From assembly GCA_022785125.1 (NCBI GenBank), contig JALFRA010000027.1:1-64000 (forward strand): a DNA stretch of 64,000 nt, read 5' to 3'. Shown piece by piece: positions 1-7,010 of the stretch. The position numbers and the translations under genes are program-made. The DNA comes from Clostridiales bacterium. GTDB taxonomy: Bacteria > Bacillota > Clostridia > Oscillospirales > Oscillospiraceae. The notes beneath the pieces are model-generated. The model was not told where the DNA came from, searched no databases, and worked only from the letters and a program-made list of their open reading frames with translations. Numbering within the stretch: position 1 is the stretch's first letter; the number at the start of each line of letters is the position of its first letter.

Positions 1-140
1 TGGGCGGCGTGGTGGGCGGCACCATGGGCCGCAGCTTCAGCCGCCGTATGGATAACAAGGCTGTGGACAAGCTGTTCTTCTGGCTGCTGCTGGTCATTAC
101 CGGCATCAGTGTTTACAACCTGATCCGCTGCTTTGTGTGA
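1..140 (+). CDS. C-terminal end of a TauE/SafE-like membrane protein (partial)
   Basis: The reading frame that enters the window (first full codon at 3) gives 45 residues, beginning GGVVGGTMGRSF and ending in a hydrophobic helix (LFFWLLLVITGISVYNLI) before TGA. A glycine-rich loop followed by one last membrane helix at the very C-terminus is typical of sulfite exporter TauE/SafE permeases, but so little is present that this is a suggestion only. A rho-independent terminator follows 26 bases later, so this is the last gene of its transcript. Confidence 0.5.
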   Translation, partial: GGVVGGTMGRSFSRRMDNKAVDKLFFWLLLVITGISVYNLIRCFV

Positions 141-166
141 TTTCGCGTTCTTCTCCTCTTTTCCAC

Positions 167-208
167 GGGACCCGTTCCGGCAGTTATGCTGGGACGGGTC
201 CTCTTTTT
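167..208 (+). terminator. Rho-independent terminator
   Basis: GGACCCGTTCC at 168-178 pairs with GGGACGGGTCC at 191-201 across a 12-base loop, followed by TCTTTTTAT. It closes the partial upstream gene. Confidence 0.8.
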
Positions 209-249
209 ATGCCCTGAATGAATGGCAATATTTGGCCTGCCCCGATTCC

Positions 250-277
250 TTGACACTGGAGCACGACATGGTATAAT
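250..277 (+). promoter_or_regulatory. Sigma-A type promoter of the SLH gene
   Basis: TTGACA at 250-255 and TATAAT at 272-277, both perfect consensus, are separated by 16 bp. The ATG chosen for the SLH gene lies 76 bases further on, behind TTGGAGGAA. This also excludes the longer frame that opens at 222, because that start would lie upstream of the transcription start. Confidence 0.85.
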
Positions 278-353
278 ACCAAACCAGTATGGAATTTTTG
301 CAGAGCAAATGCGCCATATTTTATCAATAATCGTAACTTGGAGGAATTTACCC

Positions 354-2735
354 ATGCAAGCAAAGAAACCGCTGGCCCTGTTGCTGTCCCTGTCCATGGG
401 GCTGTCCATGGGCAGCCCCGCCCTGGCTGCCGCCAGGGAGACTAGTCTGCCCGACGTGGGCCAGAGCTGGGCGGCTGACTCCATTCACCGCTGGCTGGAG
501 GCCGGTCTGGTGGAGGGAGACGACCAGGGCCTGTTTCGGCCCGCCGCCAACCTGACCCGCGGCGAGCTGGCCACCATTTTTGTGCGGCTGCTGGGCCTGA
601 GCGAGAAGGCGCCCAACCACTACGCCGACCTGAAGGGCGACGAGTGGTACGCCGACGCCATTCTGAAGTGCACTGCCGCAGGCATCCTGGAGGGAGACGG
701 GGCCAACTGCAATGCCACCCACACCATCACCCGGCAGGAGACCATGGTGATGTTTGCCCGTGCCATGGGTATTCGTGAGGAGAAGGAGCCCAATCTGGGC
801 CAGTTTGTGGACGGCGGCACCGCCGCCGGCTGGGCGGCCGGGTATCTGGCTCCTCTGGCCGAACTTGGCATCCTGTCCGGCGTGGAGGACGGCTCCCACC
901 TGGCTCCCATGGCCAACATTGACCGGGCATCTATCATGGCGCTGATGGATAAGGCCGTCAGCGATTACATTACCGGTTCCGCCCAGGTGGAGGCGGAGGA
1001 CGAGGGCCGCTTTGTGGTGGTCAACGCCGGTCAGTCCGCCGCCCGCAGCGGCGCCCAGGTGGAGGTGTCCGGTCAGGCCGCCGGTCTGGTGGTGGCTCCC
1101 GGCAGTGCCGGAGCCAAGATCACCGCTCAGGATCTGACCGCCGCCACCGTGAAGGTGGATGCTCCCGTGGAGCTGACCCTCTCCGGCAGCACCTCCGCCG
1201 GCTACATGAGCGTCAACGCCGAGGCTCAGCTGGCGGTGGAGAAGGAGGCCTCCGTAAAGGAGTTGGCCCTCAACGCCGCTGCCCAGGTGGATAACCAGGG
1301 CTCCATCGACAAGGCCTCCGTCAACGCCGACGGCGTGGTGCTGGACGGCAGGCTGCCCGGAAGCCTGGAGGTGACCGACGGCGTGGATCAGCCCACCGAC
1401 AGCGAAGGTAACCAGGTGGGCGGCGACAATAACAACGGAGGCTCCGGCGGCGGTAACGGCGGTGGTTCCGGCGGCGGCAATGGCGGCGGTTCCGGCGGCG
1501 GTAACGGCGGTGGTTCCGACGGCGACGGCGACGGCGGCGACGGTGGCCAGGAGCCCGCTGATCCGGCTCCCTCCATCGCTCAGGTGAGCGAAGAGGAGGG
1601 CAAGGTGACTATCCGCTTCTCTGAGGCGCTGTACACCAAGGAGGACGGGGTGCTGACCAAGATCGGCAGCTCCTCCACCCCCGAGGGCGACGTGGTGAGC
1701 AACGAGGCTCTCCAGTCCGCGGGCTACGTCATCTCCGGCGACGTGCAGATCACCAACCTGTATGTGGACAACGAGACCGAGTTTGTCTGGACCTTTGACT
1801 TCAACAGCGCCAAGCTGGGTGATGGTATGCGCTACGGCAAGGAACTCTTTGACGAGGCGGGCAACTCTGCCGGCTACCTCACCGCCCGCCGTCATGTGGC
1901 CCTGAAGGACGACGAGGGCCGTACCCCCTACTACGTCTGGACCGTGGCCTTTGAGCAGGAGGCCGAGGCCGACGTCACCGCTCCCGTGCTGGAGAAGGAG
2001 AGCGTTACCCTGCTGGGCGACGACGACACCCTGACCCTCACCGTGCCTGTGTCCGACGATGGTGAGCTGGCTTACCTGGAGATCGACCACAGCCTGGAGG
2101 CCAGCTTCCCCGAGTTCACCGTGGAGGCCAAGAGCTATGAGTTCCTGGACGAGGAGAGCGGACTGGGTTACACCAGCGCGTACACGGACACCCAGGGCGA
2201 GCAGAAGTGGGAGATCACCCTGAACCCCGTGGCCACCGCCCTGCTGCGTCAGGCCGCCGACGGCAGTCCCATGACCTTCTACTTCTCTGTGAAGGACAAG
2301 GCGGGCAACCAGTTTGGTTCCATGTACTTTGTGGATGAGGAGATGACCGTCTCCGACGTGTCCGTGCCCCTGGACACCACCGCTCCCACCGTGGTGAGCT
2401 TTGCCATTGACGACCAGGTGGTGGAGGACGGCGCCACCGTCAACTTTGACGAGGGCCAGGAGTTCACCAGCCTCACTGTCACCCTCAGCGAGGCGGTGGT
2501 TGCCGGGGATCAGACCCAGCACATCACCATCGACGGCCACGAGTTTGGCACCTTTGTCATCGACGAGGCCGATCCCACCAAGCTCCACATCACCGTCACC
2601 AACCACAACGGCAATAAGTATGTGGAGGGTACCTTCAAGTTCGATCTGGCCGCCGGCGCCCTGAAGGACGCCTCGGACAATGAGAACGAGGAGCAGTCCT
2701 ACACCATCCACTTTACCAAGAATCCCGGCGTGTAA
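354..2735 (+). CDS. Secreted S-layer-homology (SLH) domain surface protein
   Basis: The protein has 793 residues. A signal peptide covers about residues 1-27 (charged MQAKK, hydrophobic core, SPALAA cleavage region). SLH repeats follow to about residue 200 (for example DSIHRWLEAGLVEGDDQGLF and LTRGELATIFVRLLGL) and should bind secondary cell-wall polymer. Residues about 225-345 are short Val/Ala-rich strands resembling a beta-helix. A Gly/Ser/Asn linker spans about 360-399. The remainder is acidic beta-sandwich-like modules with two DTTAP/DVTAP-type borders, as in Ig-like surface repeats. The start is set by TTGGAGGAA eight bases before the ATG and by a consensus promoter. It is monocistronic between two terminators. 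The ligand of the C-terminal half is unknown. Confidence 0.85.
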   Translation: MQAKKPLALLLSLSMGLSMGSPALAAARETSLPDVGQSWAADSIHRWLEAGLVEGDDQGLFRPAANLTRGELATIFVRLLGLSEKAPNHYADLKGDEWYADAILKCTAAGILEGDGANCNATHTITRQETMVMFARAMGIREEKEPNLGQFVDGGTAAGWAAGYLAPLAELGILSGVEDGSHLAPMANIDRASIMALMDKAVSDYITGSAQVEAEDEGRFVVVNAGQSAARSGAQVEVSGQAAGLVVAPGSAGAKITAQDLTAATVKVDAPVELTLSGSTSAGYMSVNAEAQLAVEKEASVKELALNAAAQVDNQGSIDKASVNADGVVLDGRLPGSLEVTDGVDQPTDSEGNQVGGDNNNGGSGGGNGGGSGGGNGGGSGGGNGGGSDGDGDGGDGGQEPADPAPSIAQVSEEEGKVTIRFSEALYTKEDGVLTKIGSSSTPEGDVVSNEALQSAGYVISGDVQITNLYVDNETEFVWTFDFNSAKLGDGMRYGKELFDEAGNSAGYLTARRHVALKDDEGRTPYYVWTVAFEQEAEADVTAPVLEKESVTLLGDDDTLTLTVPVSDDGELAYLEIDHSLEASFPEFTVEAKSYEFLDEESGLGYTSAYTDTQGEQKWEITLNPVATALLRQAADGSPMTFYFSVKDKAGNQFGSMYFVDEEMTVSDVSVPLDTTAPTVVSFAIDDQVVEDGATVNFDEGQEFTSLTVTLSEAVVAGDQTQHITIDGHEFGTFVIDEADPTKLHITVTNHNGNKYVEGTFKFDLAAGALKDASDNENEEQSYTIHFTKNPGV
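1432..1551 (+). repeat. In-frame Gly/Ser/Asn linker repeat
   Basis: Tandem GGC-rich units encode (GGSGGGNG)n and then a DGDGDGGDGG tail inside the SLH protein. It is a low-complexity flexible linker, prone to length change by slippage. It is not a CRISPR or regulatory repeat. Confidence 0.85.
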
Positions 2736-2742
2736 GCGTCAC

Positions 2743-2786
2743 AAAGCCCCCCTCTCACCGATAAACTGGTGAGAGGGGGGCTTTTG
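2743..2786 (+). terminator. Terminator of the SLH gene, overlapping the next ribosome site
   Basis: A 16-17 bp stem (AAAGCCCCCCTCTCACC with GGTGAGAGGGGGGCTTT) has an 8-base loop and ends in CTTTTG. The 3' arm GAGAGGGGGG is also the only Shine-Dalgarno-like sequence for the ATG at 2787. Confidence 0.85.
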
Positions 2787-3104
2787 ATGCAAGAGCAGGT
2801 ATTACAGGAACAGATCAGGACAGCGGACCGATCCCTGTTTTTTCTCAGTATCCTGCTGGGGTCTATCTGTCTGTCCTGGCTGGCCCTGGACAAACAGCGG
2901 CGGGGATTATACTGTACGGGGAAGGCTCCCGATGTGACGGGTCTGCGGCAGGTCAGCTCTGTGTTGGTGGTGCTGGCTTTGGGGTACTTCTTCTGCCTGG
3001 GAGTGAAGGGCAGGGGAGAGCAGGGAGGACAGGTTAATTTCTGGGCCTCTCTGCTGGTGCTGCTGGCCGCCCTGCTGCGGCTGGGGGAACTGGTGGAGCA
3101 GTAA
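2787..3104 (+). CDS. Small membrane protein of unknown function
   Basis: A 105-residue protein with three predicted hydrophobic segments: residues about 17-34 (LFFLSILLGSICLSWLAL), about 57-72 (VSSVLVVLALGYFFCL) and about 86-101 (FWASLLVLLAALLRLG). I do not recognise a family. The ATG at 2787 is preferred over a GTG at 2769 because the latter lies inside the terminator stem. The only nearby ribosome site is the G-rich terminator arm 6 bases upstream. A bidirectional terminator follows the stop. It may be expressed by read-through from the SLH gene. The frame could be non-coding, but its hydrophobic pattern and correctly placed stop favour a gene. Confidence 0.55.
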   Translation: MQEQVLQEQIRTADRSLFFLSILLGSICLSWLALDKQRRGLYCTGKAPDVTGLRQVSSVLVVLALGYFFCLGVKGRGEQGGQVNFWASLLVLLAALLRLGELVEQ

Positions 3105-3137
3105 AAAGCGGGCGGCCTTCAGGGCCGCCCGTTTTTT
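3104..3137. terminator. Bidirectional terminator between convergent genes
   Basis: CGGGCGGCC at 3109-3117 pairs with GGCCGCCCG at 3123-3131, with an A-run before and a T-run after. It serves the small membrane gene (+) and the TIGR04076-like gene (-). Confidence 0.85.
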
Positions 3138-3142
3138 GCCGC

Positions 3143-3457
3143 TCAGACAGGGTCCACCGCTTCCAATAGAAAGCTGACCGGACGGATGCCGTCGGTGCAG
3201 CACACCACTGAGGTGCCCTCTTCCTGCTGCCAGGGGGTGTAGGTGGCCCCGCAGGATAAGGCGGAGACCGAGCGGTAAATGTCGATCCAGGCCCAGGGGC
3301 AGAAGCCAGCCGGCATTTCCGCTCCGCCGGTGTAGAGGAAGGCGTCGCCTTCCTCAAAGAAACCGCAGACACAGTCCTCCGGCGGCTCGGTCAGATAGCA
3401 GAGGACAAGATCGGGATAGAGCTGCTTGCGTAAAACGGTGATTTTGACCTGTTTTAT
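3143..3457 (-). CDS. TIGR04076-like small protein with a probable AUA start codon
   Basis: Read from the ATA codon at 3457-3455 the product is (M)KQVKITVLRKQLYPDL and so on, 104 residues. It matches my memory of TIGR04076 proteins: a KVKITV start, the MPAGFCPWAWIDI core, and a C-terminal CCTDGIRPVSF. The role of the family is not known to me; the conserved Cys residues suggest a metal or redox role. The Shine-Dalgarno AAGGAGG lies 9 bases before ATA. The only upstream in-frame ATG (3490-3488) overlaps the -10 box of a consensus promoter, so it should not be in the mRNA, and no ATG, GTG or TTG lies in frame near the ribosome site. It is divergent from feoA. Confidence 0.7.
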   Translation of the reverse strand: MKQVKITVLRKQLYPDLVLCYLTEPPEDCVCGFFEEGDAFLYTGGAEMPAGFCPWAWIDIYRSVSALSCGATYTPWQQEEGTSVVCCTDGIRPVSFLLEAVDPV

Positions 3458-3488
3458 AGGGCTCCGCCTCCTTAAATAAGATAGGTTC

Positions 3489-3517
3489 ATTATAAATAAA
3501 ACAAATGTACGAGTCAA
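3489..3517 (-). promoter_or_regulatory. Promoter of the TIGR04076-like gene
   Basis: On the minus strand TTGACT (3517-3512) and TATAAT (3494-3489) are 17 bp apart. The predicted transcription start falls near 3482, giving a leader of roughly 25 bases with AAGGAGG before the ATA codon. Confidence 0.85.
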
Positions 3518-3559
3518 GCGGCGCGCAGGAGAGGAAAGCAAAATTTTTAAAAAAGGGGA

Positions 3560-3588
3560 TTGACAATGGAGGTTAGTTGATGTAAACT
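3560..3588 (+). promoter_or_regulatory. Promoter of the feo operon
   Basis: TTGACA at 3560-3565 and TAAACT at 3583-3588 have 17 bp spacing. The spacer contains a GGTTAG half-site at 3571-3576, and a full palindrome lies just downstream at 3605-3622. Confidence 0.8.
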
Positions 3589-3604
3589 CATACACGTTAG
3601 AGGA

Positions 3605-3622
3605 GGTTAGCTATAGCTAACC
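3605..3622. promoter_or_regulatory. Perfect 18-bp palindrome, candidate iron-regulator operator (feoA)
   Basis: GGTTAGCTATAGCTAACC is a perfect inverted repeat about 10 bases downstream of the predicted feo transcription start. The GGTTAG/CTAACC half-sites equal those of the DtxR/IdeR box, although here they are 6 bp apart instead of 1. A near copy precedes feoB at 4369-4386, and a DtxR-like gene ends the cluster. Regulator binding is inferred. Confidence 0.65.
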
Positions 3623-3681
3623 AAAGTTGGATTAAGATCTATTATCACGGGCGGCTTTGCCGCCGTTGGGAGGGAGGAACT

Positions 3682-3894
3682 ATGATGCCGCTGACACTGG
3701 CGAAACAGGGAGAGCCGGTCACCATCCGGAAAATCACGGGAAAGGATGAACTGCGCCAGCACCTGGCCGAGCTGGGCTTTGTGATGGACGCCACAGTCAC
3801 TGTGGTCAGCGAGATGGGCGGGAACCTGATCGTACAGGTAAAAGACAGCCGCATCGCCTTGGACCGGAACATGGCCGGACGAATCATGATTTGA
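3682..3894 (+). CDS. feoA: FeoA-family protein (first copy)
   Basis: A 70-residue SH3-like FeoA domain, with the family pattern MPLTLAKQGEPVTIRKITG, LAELGFVMDATVTVV and the closing IALDRNMAGRIMI. FeoA proteins are small cytoplasmic partners of the ferrous iron transporter FeoB and are thought to act on its GTPase domain. Two consecutive ATGs are possible; GGGAGGGAGG lies 4-7 bases before them. A second FeoA gene follows 13 bases later, then feoB. Expression is likely iron-regulated through the palindrome in its leader. Confidence 0.9.
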   Translation: MMPLTLAKQGEPVTIRKITGKDELRQHLAELGFVMDATVTVVSEMGGNLIVQVKDSRIALDRNMAGRIMI

Positions 3895-3907
3895 GAGGAG
3901 TGGAGCA

Positions 3908-4129
3908 ATGAGAACGCTGAAGGACGCCAAGGTGGGGGACACCGTCACGGTGGTGCGCCTCCACGGCGAGGGCGCGGTGAAGCGCCGCATTATGGATATG
4001 GGTATTACCAAAGGTGTGGCCATCCAGATCAGAAAGGTGGCTCCCCTGGGGGATCCCATGGAGCTGAACGTGCGGGGCTATGAACTGAGCGTACGTAAAG
4101 CCGACGCCGAGATGATTGAGATTGCGTAG
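3908..4129 (+). CDS. feoA: FeoA-family protein (second copy)
   Basis: A 73-residue FeoA domain (LKDAKVGDTVTVVRLHGEG, RRIMDMGITKGVAIQIRKVA, ELNVRGYELSVRKADAEMI). It differs clearly from the first copy, so this is an old paralogue pair, as commonly seen in Clostridia with feoAAB. GAGGAGTGG supplies the ribosome site. Its last 29 bases occur again exactly at 4263-4291 after an insertion, so the spacing to feoB has been enlarged to 274 bases by later events. Confidence 0.9.
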   Translation: MRTLKDAKVGDTVTVVRLHGEGAVKRRIMDMGITKGVAIQIRKVAPLGDPMELNVRGYELSVRKADAEMIEIA

Positions 4130-4291
4130 AAATTCTATGGCGTCGGCGCTCGCCGCAGGTGCGGCGTCAAGCGTTTTGCCGGAGGCAAAACCTTGAAATC
4201 AGCCGGATTGATTTCGGCTGATTTGAGTCAAATGGGATCCCACAAAACAGTCTGTTTTGTGGGCCGACGCCGAGATGATTGAGATTGCGTA
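4100..4291 (+). repeat. Hairpin-rich insertion with 29-bp direct repeat of the feoA end (element E1)
   Basis: The 29 bases at 4100-4128 (end of feoA) recur exactly at 4263-4291. Weaker similarity continues for about 15 bases past each copy (TTCTATGGC against TTCTTTGGC). Between them are three hairpins: GTTTTGCC/GGCAAAAC at 4173-4191, AAATCAGCCG/CGGCTGATTT at about 4197-4225, and CCCACAAAACA/TGTTTTGTGGG at about 4239-4263. There is no reading frame of interest. Block order resembles the insertion before prfC read on the other strand. Confidence 0.8.
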
Positions 4292-4306
4292 AGGGTTCTT
4301 TGGCAG

Positions 4307-4353
4307 CCCGTAGGGGCGCACAGTGTGCGCCCGCCTTCCCCTGGGGGAAGGCT
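4307..4353 (+). repeat. Fragments of interspersed hairpin repeats
   Basis: CCCGTAGGGGCGCACAGTG/TGCGCCCG resembles the GTAGGGGCGGGG repeat at 56669-56745. CCTTCCCCTGGGGGAAGG resembles the end hairpin of the repeats at 45149 and 63386. Both look like decayed pieces placed between feoA and feoB. Confidence 0.5.
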
Positions 4354-4368
4354 ATTTTTCAGAAGGAT

Positions 4369-4386
4369 GGTTAGCTAATGCTAATC
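4369..4386. promoter_or_regulatory. Second palindrome, candidate iron-regulator operator (feoB)
   Basis: GGTTAGCTAATGCTAATC matches the feoA palindrome at 15 of 18 positions and is an imperfect inverted repeat. It ends 17 bases before the feoB ATG, next to AAGAAGGGAG. A protein bound here would cover the start of an mRNA or block elongation. I saw no good promoter between feoA and feoB. Confidence 0.55.
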
Positions 4387-4403
4387 AAGAAGGGAGTAAG
4401 AAG

Positions 4404-6782
4404 ATGGAGTTGAAGATCGCGCTGGCGGGCAACCCGAACTGCGGCAAAACCACCCTGTTCAATGCCCTGACCGGCTCCAGCCAATACGTGGGCAACTGGC
4501 CCGGCGTGACGGTGGAAAAGAAGGAGGGCAAGCTGAAGGGCCACAAGGATGTGATCATCCAGGACCTGCCGGGTATCTATTCCCTGTCCCCCTACACCCT
4601 GGAAGAGGTGGTGGCCCGGAACTATCTGGTGAACAAGAAGCCGGACGCCATTCTGAATATTGTGGACGGTACCAATATCGAGCGCAACCTGTACCTCACC
4701 ACCCAGCTCATTGAGCTGGGCATCCCGGTGGTGGTGGCGGTGAACATGATCGACCTGGTCCGCAGGAACGGGGACGTGATCGATCTCCAGAAGCTGGGCG
4801 ACGCCCTGGGCTGCCAGGTGGTGGAGATGAGCGCTCTGAAGGGCGAGGGCGGCAAAGAGGCCGCCCAGCGGGCGGTGGAGCTGGCCAAGACCAGGAAGGC
4901 CGGCGAGCTGCCCCATGTGTTCACCGGCAGCGTGGAGCACGCCATCGCCCATATCGAGGAGTCCATTGCCGGCCTGGTGGATGGGCGGTATCTTCGCTGG
5001 TACGCCATCAAGGTCTTTGAGCGGGACGAAAAGGTGCTGGAGGCGCTCAATCTCACCGGGGAGCTGAAGGAGCACCTGGAGACCCACATTGCCGACTGCG
5101 AGCGGGAGCTGGACGACGACGCCGAGAGCATCATCACCAACCAGCGCTATGCCTACATCAGCTCGGTGGTGGGCAAGGCCGTGAAAAAGAAGAAGGCCGC
5201 CCACTCCATGAGCACCTCCGACAAGATCGACCGCGTTGTCACCAACCGCATCCTGGCTCTGCCCATCTTTGTGGCGGTGATGATCCTGGTGTATGCCATC
5301 GCCATGGGCGGCAGTTCCTTCGCCATTGGCGCCCGGGCCACCGACTGGGCCAACGACGGCCTGTTCGGCGACGGCTGGTTCGTGCCATTTACCGCCGACA
5401 CCGAGGCCTGGGAGGAGGACTCCGGCGCCTGGGAGGAGGCCTCCGCCATGATCGAGGGCTATGAGGCCGGCGAGAGTGAGGTCTACTTCTACGACGACGA
5501 GACCGGCGAGACCACCGTGGTGCCCGTCACCGAGGAGGCCTATCAGGAAGCCCTCAAGGTCTCTGAGCCCAATCCTGACGACTACGGCGTCTGGGTACCC
5601 GGCATCCCTGTGCTGGTGGAGAATGCCCTTACCAGCTGGAACACCCACCCCGTGGTCCAGTCCCTGGTGCTGGACGGCATCATCGGCGGCGTGGGCGCGG
5701 TACTGGGCTTTGTGCCCCAGATGCTGGTGCTTTTCCTGCTGCTGGCCCTGCTGGAGGACTGCGGCTACATGGCCCGCATCGCTTTCATTATGGACCGGAT
5801 CTTCCGCCGCTTCGGCCTGTCCGGCAAGAGCTTCATCCCCATGCTGGTGGCCACCGGCTGCGGCGTACCCGGCATCATGGCCTCCCGCACCATTGAGCAG
5901 GAGCGGGACCGGCGCATGACCATCATGACCACCGGCTTCATTCCCTGCGGCGCCAAGATGCCCATCATCGCCCTGTTCGCCGGAGCCCTGTTCGGCGGCT
6001 CCGCCTGGGTGGCTACCTCCGCCTACTTCATCGGCGTGGCGGCGGTGGTGATCTCCGGCATCATTCTGAAAAAGACCCAGGGCTTTGCTGGCGATCCCGC
6101 TCCCTTCGTCATGGAGCTGCCCGCCTATCATGCCCCCGCCGCCGGCAACGTGCTGCGGGCCATGTGGGAGCGTGGCTGGTCCTTCATCAAGCGGGCCGGC
6201 ACCGTCATCCTGCTTTCTTCCATCATTCTGTGGTTCCTCCAGGGCTTCGGTTTCGTGGACGGCGTGTTCCAGATGGTGGAGGACAACAACGACTCCCTGC
6301 TGGCCGCTGTGGGCCACGCCGTATCCTTTATCTTTGCGCCCCTGGGCTTCGGCTTCTGGGAGGCTACCGTGGCTGTGGTCACCGGCCTCATCGCCAAGGA
6401 GGAGGTTGTCTCCACCTTCGGCGTGCTCTACCCCGGTAACCTGACCGTGGATATGGCTGCCGCCTTCACCGCCATCTCCGCCTACTCCTTCCTGATCTTC
6501 AACCTGCTGTGCGCCCCCTGCTTTGCCGCCATGGGCGCCATCAAGCGGGAGATGAACAGCCCCAAGTGGACTCTGGCCGCCATCGGCTATATGTGCGGCT
6601 TTGCCTACGTGATCTCCCTCATCGTCTACCAGATCGGCGGCCTGATTTTGGGCCAGGTGGCCTTCGGCGCGGGCACCGTGGCCGCCCTGATCTGCCTGGC
6701 GGGGCTCATCTACCTGCTGGTGCGGAAAAACAAGTATGAGGAGTCCGGCACGAATCTGCGGGCGGTGGCCGCCGTCAAGTAA
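4404..6782 (+). CDS. feoB: Ferrous iron transporter FeoB
   Basis: A 792-residue inner-membrane Fe(II) permease. The N-terminal G domain shows G1 GNPNCGKT (residues 9-16), the switch NWPGVTVEKKEG, G3 DLPGIYSLSPYTLEE and G4 NMID. A four-helix spacer leads to the membrane part, with Gate motifs including FVPQMLVLFLLLALLEDCGY and FIPMLVATGCGVPGIMASR. Between the first and second membrane segments sits an acidic loop of about 90 residues rich in E/D (AWEEDSGAWEEASAM), longer than in the E. coli protein. ATG 4404 is chosen for AAGGGAG 8 bases upstream and agreement with the family N-terminus; the longer frame from 4323 crosses repeat DNA. It is followed by the Cys-rich partner. Confidence 0.96.
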   Translation: MELKIALAGNPNCGKTTLFNALTGSSQYVGNWPGVTVEKKEGKLKGHKDVIIQDLPGIYSLSPYTLEEVVARNYLVNKKPDAILNIVDGTNIERNLYLTTQLIELGIPVVVAVNMIDLVRRNGDVIDLQKLGDALGCQVVEMSALKGEGGKEAAQRAVELAKTRKAGELPHVFTGSVEHAIAHIEESIAGLVDGRYLRWYAIKVFERDEKVLEALNLTGELKEHLETHIADCERELDDDAESIITNQRYAYISSVVGKAVKKKKAAHSMSTSDKIDRVVTNRILALPIFVAVMILVYAIAMGGSSFAIGARATDWANDGLFGDGWFVPFTADTEAWEEDSGAWEEASAMIEGYEAGESEVYFYDDETGETTVVPVTEEAYQEALKVSEPNPDDYGVWVPGIPVLVENALTSWNTHPVVQSLVLDGIIGGVGAVLGFVPQMLVLFLLLALLEDCGYMARIAFIMDRIFRRFGLSGKSFIPMLVATGCGVPGIMASRTIEQERDRRMTIMTTGFIPCGAKMPIIALFAGALFGGSAWVATSAYFIGVAAVVISGIILKKTQGFAGDPAPFVMELPAYHAPAAGNVLRAMWERGWSFIKRAGTVILLSSIILWFLQGFGFVDGVFQMVEDNNDSLLAAVGHAVSFIFAPLGFGFWEATVAVVTGLIAKEEVVSTFGVLYPGNLTVDMAAAFTAISAYSFLIFNLLCAPCFAAMGAIKREMNSPKWTLAAIGYMCGFAYVISLIVYQIGGLILGQVAFGAGTVAALICLAGLIYLLVRKNKYEESGTNLRAVAAVK

Positions 6783-6820
6783 GACGCCCCGCCCATCTTA
6801 TTAAGGAAAGGAGCATCTCT

Positions 6821-6997
6821 ATGCTACCCACTATTCTCATCAGTCTGGCCATTGCGGCCCTCTGCGCGGCCATTGTGGCCCGGGGCATCCACAACCGGCG
6901 TCACGGCAAGAGCAGCTGCTCTTGCGGCGGTTCCTGCGGGAGCTGCGGATGCTCCGGTATGTGTCACCCCGGCCGGGAAGAACCCGCCAAACGCTAG
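6821..6997 (+). CDS. FeoB-associated Cys-rich membrane peptide
   Basis: A 58-residue protein starting at ATG 6821 behind AAGGAAAGGAG. One N-terminal membrane helix (LPTILISLAIAALCAAIVAR) is followed by a short Cys/Gly/Ser cluster with six cysteines (SSCSCGGSCGSCGCSGMC). This is the layout of the FeoB-associated Cys-rich proteins found directly after feoB in Firmicutes, which may bind iron or an Fe-S centre beside the transporter. It lies 38 bases after feoB and 13 before the regulator gene. Confidence 0.85.
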   Translation: MLPTILISLAIAALCAAIVARGIHNRRHGKSSCSCGGSCGSCGCSGMCHPGREEPAKR

Positions 6998-7010
6998 GAA
7001 GGAGCATACC

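Noticed and set aside
222-353. Longer N-terminus for the SLH protein
   Set aside because: It would start upstream of the consensus promoter at 250-277 and would bury the signal peptide.
1432-1551. Tandem repeat considered as a CRISPR-like or regulatory array
   Set aside because: It is in frame and encodes a Gly/Ser linker, with no unique spacers.
348-2711. Antisense open frame of 787 codons across the SLH gene, and similar ones across feoB, prfC and metH
   Set aside because: Same codon-bias shadow; compositions are Gly/His/Leu-rich and no domain is seen.
3488-3490. ATG as start of the TIGR04076-like gene
   Set aside because: It overlaps the -10 hexamer of the promoter, so it would not be transcribed.
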